A DNA stretch of 64,000 bases from Bacillota bacterium (GTDB lineage Bacteria; Bacillota; Clostridia; Acetivibrionales; JAEZXR01), in contig JAEZXR010000116.1 of assembly GCA_023419605.1 (NCBI GenBank), positions 1 to 64,000 on the forward strand. Reading direction: 5' to 3'. Made by a program: the position numbers and the translations under genes. Below, in pieces: positions 8,330 to 17,961 of the stretch. The number at the start of each line of letters is the position of its first letter. Within the stretch, counting starts at the first letter, position 1. The notes below the pieces were generated by a model. That model was given only the letters and a program-made list of their open reading frames with translations, ran no database searches and was not told where the DNA came from.

Positions 8330-9037
8330 CTACAGCATATCTACATAATCCCTTAAATACTGATAATCTCCAGTATTTATAATCACTACCGCCAATACAT
8401 ACTTTCGCGCTCTTTCTATCTTTTTTCGGGGTATGCCTGTGCCTTTCTGAATTTCAGCAATAGGCAAATACTTCTTACTTTTTATAAAATCCACCAGTTC
8501 CCCTTTTGACAGGATAAATTTTACAATATCCTTATAGGCCTTGCGGGTTTTTTCCGCTTTAGGGGATGCCTCTGCAAGCTCAAAAAAGGATATGTCCCAC
8601 ATTGCCAGTTCCTTTTTCAGCTCCTCGATCTCCAGTCGTCTATACTCGCTGATCTCCTTGTCCGAGTGCTCCTGCAGGGACTGCTGCAGGCTCAGATCAA
8701 CCGCACTGTCTTCGTCATATTCACCCATGATCTCTGTCATAGAGATTACATTACTGTGTTTTCGTTCCTTACGGTAGTAGTCGATGATCCTCCGCTTTAT
8801 TACGTTTTGAGCAAAGGATAAAAAACTGCCCTTGGATTTCTCGTAGGATTTGATAGCTTCGACGAAAGCCATTAAGCCTATGCTTAGTTCGTCATCCTCT
8901 CCGTACCTTACATATCTGCCGGTTGCTTTCTCTACACAAGATGCTATGAAAGGTTTGTATTCTTCCAGGAGCTTGTTTATTTCTTCGTCATTTCCTTTTA
9001 TGCGATCTACTCTATCATTAATGGAAATAGAATACAT
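8330..9037 (-). CDS. sigI: Alternative RNA polymerase sigma factor SigI
   Basis: 235 residues. The region 2-like part has GEDDELSIGLMAFVEAIKSYEKSKGSF and AQNVIKRRIIDYYRKE. The SigI-specific C-terminal domain contains EIQKGTGIPRKKIERARKYVLA. SigI directs heat-shock or wall functions in Bacillus and cellulosome genes in C. thermocellum. It is followed directly by rsgI, the usual operon. The start has GGAGG upstream. The mapped promoter is sigma-A-like; I did not see an obvious ACCCC/CGAA-type SigI autoregulatory promoter in the 150 bp upstream. Confidence 0.95.
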   Translation of the reverse strand: MYSISINDRVDRIKGNDEEINKLLEEYKPFIASCVEKATGRYVRYGEDDELSIGLMAFVEAIKSYEKSKGSFLSFAQNVIKRRIIDYYRKERKHSNVISMTEIMGEYDEDSAVDLSLQQSLQEHSDKEISEYRRLEIEELKKELAMWDISFFELAEASPKAEKTRKAYKDIVKFILSKGELVDFIKSKKYLPIAEIQKGTGIPRKKIERARKYVLAVVIINTGDYQYLRDYVDML

Positions 9038-9146
9038 TCGAAGCCTCCAAAATACTTGTTTAACCTAGAACTTAAATCAACTGCCTTTCAAGCGTGCCAG
9101 ATCCTAATCATAGGTTAGTTAAAACATAAATACATATACTTCTACT

Positions 9147-9175
9147 ATTATACCAATAAATATTAGTAGCTACAA
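9147..9175 (-). promoter_or_regulatory. Promoter of sigI-rsgI
   Basis: Minus strand: -35 TTGTAG (9170-9175), 17 bp, -10 TATAAT (9147-9152), about 105 nt upstream of the sigI start. Confidence 0.65.
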
Positions 9176-9328
9176 TTTACCCTATCCTATATAGATTCGT
9201 GATAAAAATGGTGAAATTCAGGTACTTTCGGAATTTTTCACGATTACTATCACCAGGTTACCATAATGTGCTATAATAGAGCAGAAATAAATGCTTTTAC
9301 AGACCAGCAAGAGAAAGGAATGTTTGCA

Positions 9329-10120
9329 ATGATAAAGCTCTGGGAAAATGAAGTGCCGGGATTCAATCCTGAGTTTCAACAGGAAGTCCCCTCCATAACA
9401 CCCTATATTGTCGAATCCAGGACACCCCACAGTGCAATAATTGTGTGCCCAGGCGGCGGGTACGCCAGAAAAGCGGACCATGAAGGTGCGCCCATTGCTC
9501 TTTGGCTGAACAGTATCGGTATCTCCGCCTTTGTCCTCGACTACCGTGTAGCTCCCTACCAGCACCCCTACCCTTTAAAGGATGCTCAAAGAGCCCTTCA
9601 ATATGTACGGTATAATGCTGCAAAATGGAATATCGACCCGCAAAGAATCGGTATTCTGGGCTTTTCAGCCGGGGGCCATCTGGCGTCTACAGCAGGAACT
9701 CATTTCTGTGAAGGAAATCCATCTGCGCAAGACCCCATAGAAACCGTTAGCTCCAGGCCCAATGCTATGGTCCTCTGTTATCCGGTTATCACATTTGGAG
9801 AATTCCGCCATAACGGCTCCATGGTAAATCTCCTGGGTGAAACCCCGGACGAGCATTTACGGCATTCCCTGTCCACTGAAAACAGCGTCTCCTCCGATAC
9901 ACCGCCTACCTTTTTATGGCATACTGCAGACGATGCAGCCGTACCGGTAGAAAACGCCCTGTTATTCAGCAATGCCCTCAGCCGGCACAAGGTTCCCTTT
10001 GAAGTACATATTTTCCCCAAAGGACGCCACGGTCTGGGATTAGCTCTGGAAGCACCCAATATCGCCCTTTGGACAAAGCTCTGTGAAAACTGGTTCAGGG
10101 AAATCGAGTTCATTCCGTAA
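9329..10120 (+). CDS. Alpha/beta hydrolase, acetyl-xylan-esterase-like (BD-FAE family)
   Basis: 263 residues from ATG 9329 (GAGAAAGGA 9 nt upstream); a longer frame from 9266 has no ribosome site. The hydrolase fold shows the oxyanion segment CPGGGYARKADHEG, the nucleophile elbow GFSAGGH (~110), the acid region HTADDAAVPV and the catalytic histidine in GRHGLG. No signal peptide, so it is cytoplasmic. Relatives remove acetyl groups from xylo-oligosaccharides or other short esters; the substrate here is inferred from family only. It stands alone between the sigI pair and an HD-GYP gene. Confidence 0.87.
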   Translation: MIKLWENEVPGFNPEFQQEVPSITPYIVESRTPHSAIIVCPGGGYARKADHEGAPIALWLNSIGISAFVLDYRVAPYQHPYPLKDAQRALQYVRYNAAKWNIDPQRIGILGFSAGGHLASTAGTHFCEGNPSAQDPIETVSSRPNAMVLCYPVITFGEFRHNGSMVNLLGETPDEHLRHSLSTENSVSSDTPPTFLWHTADDAAVPVENALLFSNALSRHKVPFEVHIFPKGRHGLGLALEAPNIALWTKLCENWFREIEFIP

Positions 10121-10137
10121 AGGCTTGTAAAAGAATA

Positions 10138-10188
10138 TAAGAGACAGCTTTTGATACCTCTTACGCCGTATCAAAAGCTGTCTCTTAT
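10138..10188. terminator. Convergent terminator between esterase and HD-GYP genes
   Basis: AAGAGACAGCTTTTGATA pairs perfectly with TATCAAAAGCTGTCTCTT across a 12-nt loop. It serves both genes, which end on either side. Confidence 0.85.
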
Positions 10189-10193
10189 TCCTA

Positions 10194-11267
10194 TTAGGAA
10201 ACTACTCCAATGATTGTAATACCCCTTGTAGCAGCATCATTTTTCAAATCCATAATGTAAGGCGTAACTTCCCTGTTATCCTGCCGAATCACCTTTATTT
10301 TCGGCCTCGTGCAGCAATCCCTATAATTCTCTACAACAAGGCCCTGATAATTATTGCTCAAAAGGACACACACACCAATGGGATACGGTGCTATGTTCTG
10401 CATAAACATCTTTGCCAGATTCGGATCGATGACCGTTCCTCCAGCTCCCATGACGTACTCTGCTGCCTCTGACGGCATCATCGCCTTTCTATAAGGCCGA
10501 TCCGAGGTTAAGGCATCATAAATATCCGCAACAGCAATAATCCTTCCGAACAGTGAAATCTGCTCCCCCTTCGTGTTGGAAGGGTAACCTGTCCCGTCAT
10601 ATTTCTCATGATGATGAAGAATTCCTATGTAAGAAAGAACGGGAATGTCGCAGTGCTCCTTCAAATACTGGTACCCCCGGAAGGAGTGGGATTTCATGAT
10701 CTCGAATTCGTTCTCATTCAGCTTCCCGGGTTTATTCAGTATCTCCTTGGGAATAAAAACCTTGCCGATATCATGCAGCATAGCCGAAACTGCCAGCTTG
10801 TACAGCTGATCACGATTCATATTCAGGCTGATTCCCAGCACAACGGATAACACGGTTGCATTCACCGAGTGATAAAAGGTATAATCGTCAAAAATTTTCA
10901 AGTCCATCATATTGATCATAAGCCCTTTATTGGACAAGGCCTCGTCAACAATCCCATCAATCAGGCTGCTCAGCTCCTTCATCTGACGCTCCGTAGCAAT
11001 TTTGCCGGACTCCATCATGGCGAAGGTATTTTTAACAGCCTTTACTGTTTTAAACCGTAAATCCTGGTTGATAATTTCAACAACTTCAATATCTTCAGAG
11101 AGTTTATCTTCAATGTAAATACCGCTATATCCAAGTTCCCTTATCCTTTTGGCATAGGAATCGTAAATAACAGCTCCGCTGTTTACCAGCAGTTCTCCCT
11201 GTCTTCCTACTATTTGTCTGGCAGAAATCATTCCTTCTTTTAAACAGTTCACAGGGACAAATCGCAT
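10194..11267 (-). CDS. HD-GYP domain cyclic-di-GMP phosphodiesterase
   Basis: 357 residues from ATG 11267 (AAAAGGAG upstream; a 25-residue longer frame has no ribosome site). The N-terminal ~120 residues are a helical domain found in the DUF3391-like/HD-GYP group. The HD-GYP domain follows with HDIGKVFIPKEIL, KSHSFRGYQYL, HHEKYDGTGYP and the late metal/ligand part ADIYDALTSDRPYRKA. All metal-binding residues are present, so it should hydrolyse c-di-GMP. It is monocistronic. A PilZ effector occurs at 47.5 kb, so the signal is both degraded and read in this cell. Confidence 0.93.
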   Translation of the reverse strand: MRFVPVNCLKEGMISARQIVGRQGELLVNSGAVIYDSYAKRIRELGYSGIYIEDKLSEDIEVVEIINQDLRFKTVKAVKNTFAMMESGKIATERQMKELSSLIDGIVDEALSNKGLMINMMDLKIFDDYTFYHSVNATVLSVVLGISLNMNRDQLYKLAVSAMLHDIGKVFIPKEILNKPGKLNENEFEIMKSHSFRGYQYLKEHCDIPVLSYIGILHHHEKYDGTGYPSNTKGEQISLFGRIIAVADIYDALTSDRPYRKAMMPSEAAEYVMGAGGTVIDPNLAKMFMQNIAPYPIGVCVLLSNNYQGLVVENYRDCCTRPKIKVIRQDNREVTPYIMDLKNDAATRGITIIGVVS

Positions 11268-11516
11268 TATATGAACTCCTTTTTTCTTCTGATTGATTGT
11301 TCCAAGAAATTCCCTAAGCTGTCCTCTCCGATATACAGGCAAATATTAGTATAGCATAAAAGTTCAATATATTAAACAACATTATTTCTAAAATTCGACG
11401 ATTTCGACAAAAAATTATTGTTATATATCTATAAAAACATACAATTTATTATCGATGCGAAAGCTATTACGCTTTCCAAGATCACCTTATCCGTTTAAAC
11501 AAACAAATACACAGGC

Positions 11517-12167
11517 CTATTCCAGCACAAGTTCACCGAAGTATTCAGGCCTGTGAAAATCCGGTTTTTCATTTACAATTTCATTCCAGCATCCGTAATG
11601 CGGATATTTCGTATAATCACCGCATTTATAAAAGTTCGCACTTATTCTCTTACCGGAGTCGAACACAATCCTGCCATAAATCTTTTCAATAAAGCTAAAA
11701 GGTATCGCATACTCCACACTCCAGCAGTCTCCACTGAAATCTGCAGCCGCTTCCGGCTTCACGGATGTTTTTATGGAAAAGGAATCGAAGTCCTCCCTAT
11801 CCGCAACGTATATCCTTCCGTACCGGTCTTTACCCAGTCCAAGAAGCATAACGCCTATAGGATTTACTTCAAAATTCAAATACCGGTCATCCTTTTCAGG
11901 GTCCGGCTTTATAAAAAATTCTACGCAGCTATCCTGGGAAACCGGGTCATTCATGTTTTTGCATTCAACTCTTATTTCGTTCTCTACAGCCAAAAACTTA
12001 ACATAAAAATGTGTAGAGGTATAAAAAACCTTTACCGAAACCTCCGGCGTATAATCGTTCTGTTTCCACGGATAGCACGCAATATCTACAGAAGGAACCG
12101 AGTCCCACACCGTCTCCGCTGCCGCCCCATTTAAATCTATTCTTTTTATTTTGTACTCCCTTTTCAT
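11517..12167 (-). CDS. CBM9-like carbohydrate-binding domain protein
   Basis: 216 residues from ATG 12167 (AGGGGGA upstream). A frame opening at 12338 would overlap the upstream gene and is rejected. The whole protein is one beta-sandwich of the type called carbohydrate-binding family 9-like: W in WDSVPSVDIACYPW, then VKVFYTSTHFYVKFLAVE, DSCVEFFIKP, YLNFEVNPIG and the terminal NFYKCGD...HYGCWNEI. There is no signal peptide and no catalytic module, so it is probably cytoplasmic. Its role is unknown; sugar binding is a family inference. Confidence 0.8.
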   Translation of the reverse strand: MKREYKIKRIDLNGAAAETVWDSVPSVDIACYPWKQNDYTPEVSVKVFYTSTHFYVKFLAVENEIRVECKNMNDPVSQDSCVEFFIKPDPEKDDRYLNFEVNPIGVMLLGLGKDRYGRIYVADREDFDSFSIKTSVKPEAAADFSGDCWSVEYAIPFSFIEKIYGRIVFDSGKRISANFYKCGDYTKYPHYGCWNEIVNEKPDFHRPEYFGELVLE

Positions 12168-12195
12168 TGCAAATCCCCCTGTAAACAGACTGAGC

Positions 12196-12456
12196 CTATC
12201 CTTCAACCCGTATCTCAAATTTGTCAAACCAGACTCTGTCCATAAACTGTTCATTGGTGAAAATGGTTTTATGGTATGCGATAAATTCCTTTGTATTTTT
12301 ATCCAGCCACAGAGGTACCGGTATCTCCAGTCCGGCACATACCTCTACCAGACATTTTTCCAATCGGTCCCGGTAGCTGAGATCCGGCTGGTTATTTTCC
12401 ACCATAATATCCCGCATTATTTTTCTCTCTCGAATAAGTTTTCCATGTAATTTCAA
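12196..12456 (-). CDS. Small conserved-looking protein of unknown function
   Basis: About 86 residues, basic at the start and mixed alpha/beta in composition, with a tail EQFMDRVWFDKFEIRVEG. The frame is open from 12492, but the only good ribosome site (AAAAGGAG) is followed at proper spacing by TTG at 12456; ATG 12465 is too close and ATG 12492 lacks a site. It ends 28 nt before the CBM9-like gene and is probably in the same transcript. I do not recognise the family. Confidence 0.6.
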   Translation of the reverse strand: MKLHGKLIRERKIMRDIMVENNQPDLSYRDRLEKCLVEVCAGLEIPVPLWLDKNTKEFIAYHKTIFTNEQFMDRVWFDKFEIRVEG

Positions 12457-12504
12457 TTTGAGCATTCTCCTTTTCATCAGATTAAGAGACAAAACGGTAT
12501 GTCT

Positions 12505-12640
12505 CTATTTTTCAACCCTCATCCTTCTATCCTCCTTCTCCCGAGCTCGGTAGAAGGAAGCATCAGAAAGGCTTCGAAGCAGTTCTTGATTCCCTTCTAC
12601 CAATTTTGAGAGAGGGGTTAGGGGTGAGGGTTAACTCATT
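12505..12640. repeat. Dispersed repeat with inverted ends downstream of the small gene
   Basis: Begins AACCCTCATCCTTCT and ends AGGGGTGAGGGTT, so the termini are near-perfect inverted repeats. Inside, GGTAGAAGGAAGC and GATTCCCTTCTACC also pair. The termini resemble those of the block at 3880-4083. It occupies most of the 330 bp between the small gene and cimA; the rest is AT-rich and holds only the cimA terminator. Confidence 0.6.
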
Positions 12641-12668
12641 TCATTCTACTATTTTTCATAATAAAATT

Positions 12669-12698
12669 GAGGTTAAAGCTTCGTTTACTCTAACCTCA
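12669..12698 (-). terminator. Terminator of the ilv-leu-cimA operon
   Basis: Minus strand: TGAGGTTAGAG...CTTTAACCTCA followed by ATTTTATT, 85 nt after the cimA stop. Confidence 0.65.
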
Positions 12699-12784
12699 TT
12701 ATAACCTAATTTTTATTTAATTGTACATGTTGGCATTTTTATTGTCAATTTTTCAGAACTTATAAAATAAGATCATCCTTTTCC

Positions 12785-14353
12785 TTATATGCCAAGGTCC
12801 TTTGTAAGTTTATACTCAATGGAGTCTACCAGGGCCTTCCAACTGGCCTCAATAATGTCAGCGGATACTCCGATGGTCGTCCATACTTCCTTTGAGTCGG
12901 TAGATTCGATAAGAACTCTTACCTTGGCAGCCGTTGCGGAAGTAGAATCCAGCACCCTAACCTTATAGTCCGTCAATTTCATCTCACGGATTTGCGGATA
13001 GAACCTCTCTAAAGCCTTTCTGAGCGCTTTATCCAGTGCATTGACCGGACCGTCCCCCTCCGCCGCCGTTATTTCCTCCTGCTCATCCACCTTGATTTTT
13101 ATCATGGCAGAGGAATTATAGGTATTGATGGTGGGCTCATTGATAATCACCTTGAACTCTCCCAGTTCGAAGAAATGCTTGTATCTCCCCAGAATCTTCC
13201 GTATTTCCAATTCAAAGGAGCTTTCCGCACCTTCGTACTGATACCCCTGATATTCCAATTCCTTCAATTTCTCCAGAATTAACTTGGTCTCCGGCGAATC
13301 CTTGGTGATGGTACTGTCGATTTCGTTGATCAAATTGACCACAGCGCCCCGCCCCGCTACCTCGGACATGAGAAATATCCTCTGGTTCCCTACGACTTCC
13401 GGATTGATCATCTCATAGGCCGTGGTATTCTTGTTCACGGCATCGGCATGCATACCGGCTTTATGTGCAAAGGCACAGTTTCCTACATAGGGAGCTCTTT
13501 CATCATGGACAACATTGGCAATTTCACTCACAAACCGCGCCACCGAGGTCAGCTTGCTCATGCTTTCCTCCGGTATGCAGCTGTAGCCCATTTTAAGTTG
13601 AAGGTTGGGTATAATGGTGCAGAGATTTGCATTTCCACACCTTTCGCCAAAACCGTTGATGGTTCCCTGGACCTGTACGGCGCCTGCCTGGATTGCCGAT
13701 ATGGAGCCGGCAACACCCATTCCGTTATCATTGTGGCAATGTATACCTATAGGTATATCAAAAGTATTCACTACCTTTGCCGTTATTTCATAGATATCCA
13801 GAGGGAAGGAGCCGCCCTTGGTATCACAGAGGCATAAACTGTCAGCCCCCGCTTCCGCAGCCGCCTTCAGTGTGCGCATGGCGTATTCCGGATTTGCCAT
13901 ATATCCGTCAAAAAAGTGTTCCGCATCATAGACGACTTCCTTACCGTGGTCCTTAAAAAACTTAACGGTATCATAAATCATATTCAGGTTTTCTTCCAGG
14001 GTAGCCTTTAAAATATCCACCACCTGAAAGTCCCAGGACTTTCCGAAAATAGCGATGGCTGAGGTATCTGCCTTCAGCAGGGACCGTACATTGGCGTCGT
14101 CTTCCACGGGACAGTTCACCTTCCGGGTGCTGCCAAAGGCGATGATTTTTGAATATTTTAAATCAAGCATTTTAACCCGGTTGAAAAACTCCAGGTCCTT
14201 CGGATTGGAGCCGGGGTTTCCTGCCTCAATGTACGTGACCCCCAGTTTATCCAGTTTCTCAATGACTTTGAGCTTATCTTCCACCGTAAAGGATATCCCT
14301 TGGGCCTGAGCCCCATCCCGTAATGTTGAATCATATATAATAATTTTTTTCAT
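12785..14353 (-). CDS. cimA: (R)-citramalate synthase
   Basis: 522 residues from ATG 14353, with GGGGTGAG in front. A frame from 14452 adds 33 residues translated from an intergenic repeat and is rejected. The catalytic TIM barrel opens with IYDSTLRDGAQAQG (CimA-type, compared with TTLRDGEQ of LeuA). It carries the metal motif GIHCHNDNGMGVA and the GGN-like GERCGNANL loop. The C-terminal ~150 residues are the LeuA-type regulatory dimer domain. The enzyme condenses acetyl-CoA and pyruvate, giving 2-oxobutyrate for isoleucine without threonine deaminase. It is the last gene of the operon, fitting the absence of ilvA here. Confidence 0.93.
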   Translation of the reverse strand: MKKIIIYDSTLRDGAQAQGISFTVEDKLKVIEKLDKLGVTYIEAGNPGSNPKDLEFFNRVKMLDLKYSKIIAFGSTRKVNCPVEDDANVRSLLKADTSAIAIFGKSWDFQVVDILKATLEENLNMIYDTVKFFKDHGKEVVYDAEHFFDGYMANPEYAMRTLKAAAEAGADSLCLCDTKGGSFPLDIYEITAKVVNTFDIPIGIHCHNDNGMGVAGSISAIQAGAVQVQGTINGFGERCGNANLCTIIPNLQLKMGYSCIPEESMSKLTSVARFVSEIANVVHDERAPYVGNCAFAHKAGMHADAVNKNTTAYEMINPEVVGNQRIFLMSEVAGRGAVVNLINEIDSTITKDSPETKLILEKLKELEYQGYQYEGAESSFELEIRKILGRYKHFFELGEFKVIINEPTINTYNSSAMIKIKVDEQEEITAAEGDGPVNALDKALRKALERFYPQIREMKLTDYKVRVLDSTSATAAKVRVLIESTDSKEVWTTIGVSADIIEASWKALVDSIEYKLTKDLGI

Positions 14354-14370
14354 CCACTCACCCCGTTTAT

Positions 14371-14448
14371 GAATTGAGAATTGAGAATTGAGAATGGAAA
14401 ATGGAGAATTAGGGTTACGATTAATTTTCAATTCTCCATTTTCAATTT

Positions 14449-14454
<6 letters not shown>
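14371..14454. repeat. Palindromic 'GAATTGAGAATTG' repeat between leuA and cimA
   Basis: Tandem GAATTGAGAATTGAGAATGG units face the complementary AATTCTCCATTTTCAATTTT across a short AGGGTTACG spacer, making an imperfect hairpin. The left end of the element supplies the TGA stop of leuA, and its minus-strand reading opens the false N-terminal extension of cimA. A second copy lies between ilvN and ilvB at 17862-17961. Confidence 0.75.
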
Positions 14455-15969
<1,515 letters not shown>

Positions 15970-16012
15970 AATACAGCCTCCATTTCAATCTCATATTCCT
16001 AAATACCTATGT

Positions 16013-16150
16013 AAATTAATTGTCAATTGATAGCTACCAATTGACAATTAAAAATCAAAAGCAGTTTACCATTGGTTGCAGACCTATCTATTCTACTATG
16101 TCTGCAACTCCCGGGCAGGTACAAATCGGCGGCCTAGGCCACCAATTCGT
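16013..16150 (-). other. Three consecutive hairpins between ilvC and leuA
   Basis: In the 205-nt gap three inverted repeats follow one another in the minus-strand transcript. The first is GGCACGAATTGGTGG/CCGCCGATTTGTACC, pairing well only as minus-strand RNA with G-U pairs. The second is GTTGCAGAC/GTCTGCAAC with ATAG..CTAT below it. The third is TTAATTGTCAATTGG with its complement. None has a T-run, so they are more likely mRNA-stability or processing elements, or repeat remnants, than terminators. Confidence 0.5.
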
Positions 16151-16174
16151 GCCTTCCGGATTGTAAACAAATAA

Positions 16175-17170
16175 TTATTTCTTTAGCCAGCTCATCATTT
16201 TTCTGAGTTCTGCGCCAACTTTTTCTACCTGGTGCTCGGATTCATTTCTCCGCATAGCAAGGAAATTAGCCCTGCCACCGGATTTATTCTCTGTGATCCA
16301 GTTGGATGCGAACTTCCCATCCTGAATTTCCTTAAGCACTTTTCTCATTTCTTTCCTTGTTTCATCCGTAACAATTCTCTTTCCTGTCACATAATCGCCG
16401 TATTCAGCCGTATCGCTGATGGAGTATCTCATGTAGGAGAAACCGCCCTGGTTGATGAGGTCAACGATGAGCTTCATTTCATGGACACACTCAAAATATG
16501 CAATTTCAGGCTGGTACCCCGCTTGGACAAGAATTTCGAAGCCCGCCTTCATCAACTCGGTTACACCGCCGCAAAGGACTGCCTGCTCACCGAAAAGATC
16601 CGTTTCCGTTTCTTCCCTGAAAGTAGTTTCCAGGATTCCGGCTCTACCTGCACCAATTCCTGCCGCGTACGCCAGAGCATACTCCTTTGCCTTGCCGGAA
16701 GCATCCTGATGAATGGCAATCAGCGACGGTACGCCTTTCCCCTCATTATACTGGCTTCGCACGGTATGACCCGGACCTTTGGGCGCTACCATGATAACAT
16801 CCACATTCTTCGGCGGAACGATTTGGTTGAAAATAATATTAAAGCCATGGGCAAACATGAGCACATTGCCTTCTTCCAGGTTTGGCTTTATACTCAGATC
16901 GTAAACCTCCTGCTGAATCTGGTCGGGTACCAGTATCATTATGATATCTGCCGCTTTCGCAGCCTCCGCAGTCTCCATAACCGTAAGCCCGTCATTAATA
17001 ACCTGTTGTCTCTTTTCCGAAGCCGGTGTTAATCCTACAACAACGCGCACCCCACTGTCATTCAGGTTCTGTGCATGGGCATGCCCCTGACTTCCATAAC
17101 CGATAATCGCTACCGTCTTTCCTTTTAACAATCCCAAATTACAATCGCTATCATAATACATTCTAGCCAT
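16175..17170 (-). CDS. ilvC: Ketol-acid reductoisomerase
   Basis: 331 residues, the short class I form. The Rossmann motif GYGSQGHAHAQNLNDSGV and the following VGL...SEKRQQV loop bind NADPH. Catalytic metal residues sit in the knotted domain (DLFGEQAVLCGG, ECVHEMKLIVDLI, SDTAEYGDY). It isomerises and reduces acetolactate and acetohydroxybutyrate in valine, leucine and isoleucine synthesis. It lies downstream of ilvN with a 163-nt gap and upstream of leuA. Confidence 0.97.
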   Translation of the reverse strand: MARMYYDSDCNLGLLKGKTVAIIGYGSQGHAHAQNLNDSGVRVVVGLTPASEKRQQVINDGLTVMETAEAAKAADIIMILVPDQIQQEVYDLSIKPNLEEGNVLMFAHGFNIIFNQIVPPKNVDVIMVAPKGPGHTVRSQYNEGKGVPSLIAIHQDASGKAKEYALAYAAGIGAGRAGILETTFREETETDLFGEQAVLCGGVTELMKAGFEILVQAGYQPEIAYFECVHEMKLIVDLINQGGFSYMRYSISDTAEYGDYVTGKRIVTDETRKEMRKVLKEIQDGKFASNWITENKSGGRANFLAMRRNESEHQVEKVGAELRKMMSWLKK

Positions 17171-17333
17171 TTGCGTATCGCCCCCATATTCTTATTGTTA
17201 TTATATAAACGCATATGCCGTTTTCAGCCGCGTCTTTATCCCTGTTCGTCTTGTGGTATTTAAAATGCGAATTCCTCCCATAAGCAAACCCTATGGAAAA
17301 CCGGCGGTTTTCCCCGCCTGGTTGCTGCAGGAT

Positions 17334-17843
17334 TTAAAGCACGTTTCCTGTATTGCTTATCACCTTGTTTCCCCGCTCTATGGCAATGGTTCCCGTTCTT
17401 ACGATTTCCTTAATGCCAAACTGCTTCAACATATCCTCCAGAGCGGCCACCTTATCTGTCCCTCCTGAAATTTCAATGGTCAGCGTGCTCTTTGAAACAT
17501 CCACGATTTTGGCCCGAAAGATTTCCACAATCTGTACAATTTCAGACCGGGTGGTTGCGTTGGCAGCGACCTTTATCAAAGCCAGCTCCCTGCTGACAGA
17601 GTCCGCTTTTTCCAACTGCTTGATCTTAATTACATCGATGAGCTTATTCAACTGTTTGCTCACCTGTTCAACGGTGTACTCATCCCCGTCAACCACAATG
17701 GTAATCCGTGAAACCTCAGGATTCTCCGTTATCCCCACCGCCAGACTGTCAATGTTAAATCCCCTGCGGCTAAACAATCCTGCCACCCTGGAAAGCACTC
17801 CCGGATGGTTCTCTACCAATACGGACAAAGTATGCTTCGGCAT
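17334..17843 (-). CDS. ilvN: Acetolactate synthase, small regulatory subunit
   Basis: 169 residues. An N-terminal ACT domain (HTLSVLVENHPGVLSRVAGLFSRRGFNI) binds valine for feedback inhibition. The C-terminal AHAS-small domain (ELALIKVAA, VDVSKSTLTIEISG) contacts IlvB. Typical full length. It follows ilvB by 115 nt; the gap is mostly the repeat at 17862-17961. Start ATG 17843 has a GGGGGG-rich ribosome site. Confidence 0.96.
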   Translation of the reverse strand: MPKHTLSVLVENHPGVLSRVAGLFSRRGFNIDSLAVGITENPEVSRITIVVDGDEYTVEQVSKQLNKLIDVIKIKQLEKADSVSRELALIKVAANATTRSEIVQIVEIFRAKIVDVSKSTLTIEISGGTDKVAALEDMLKQFGIKEIVRTGTIAIERGNKVISNTGNVL

Positions 17844-17861
17844 GTAAATACCCCCCTTATT

Positions 17862-17961
17862 TTAATGGAAAATGGAGAATTGAGAATTGAAAATTATTTT
17901 ATAGCATTCTCATTTTTTTAACACTCATTTTCCATTTTCAATTCTCCATTCTCAATTCTCA
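17862..17961. repeat. Second palindromic 'GAATTGAGAATTG' repeat, between ilvB and ilvN
   Basis: ATGGAAAATGGAGAATTGAG faces CATTTTCCATTTTCAATTC and the tandem CTCAATTCTC across a ~30-nt spacer. Like the copy at 14371-14454 it begins within the last codon of the upstream gene and supplies its TGA stop, here that of ilvB. Confidence 0.75.
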
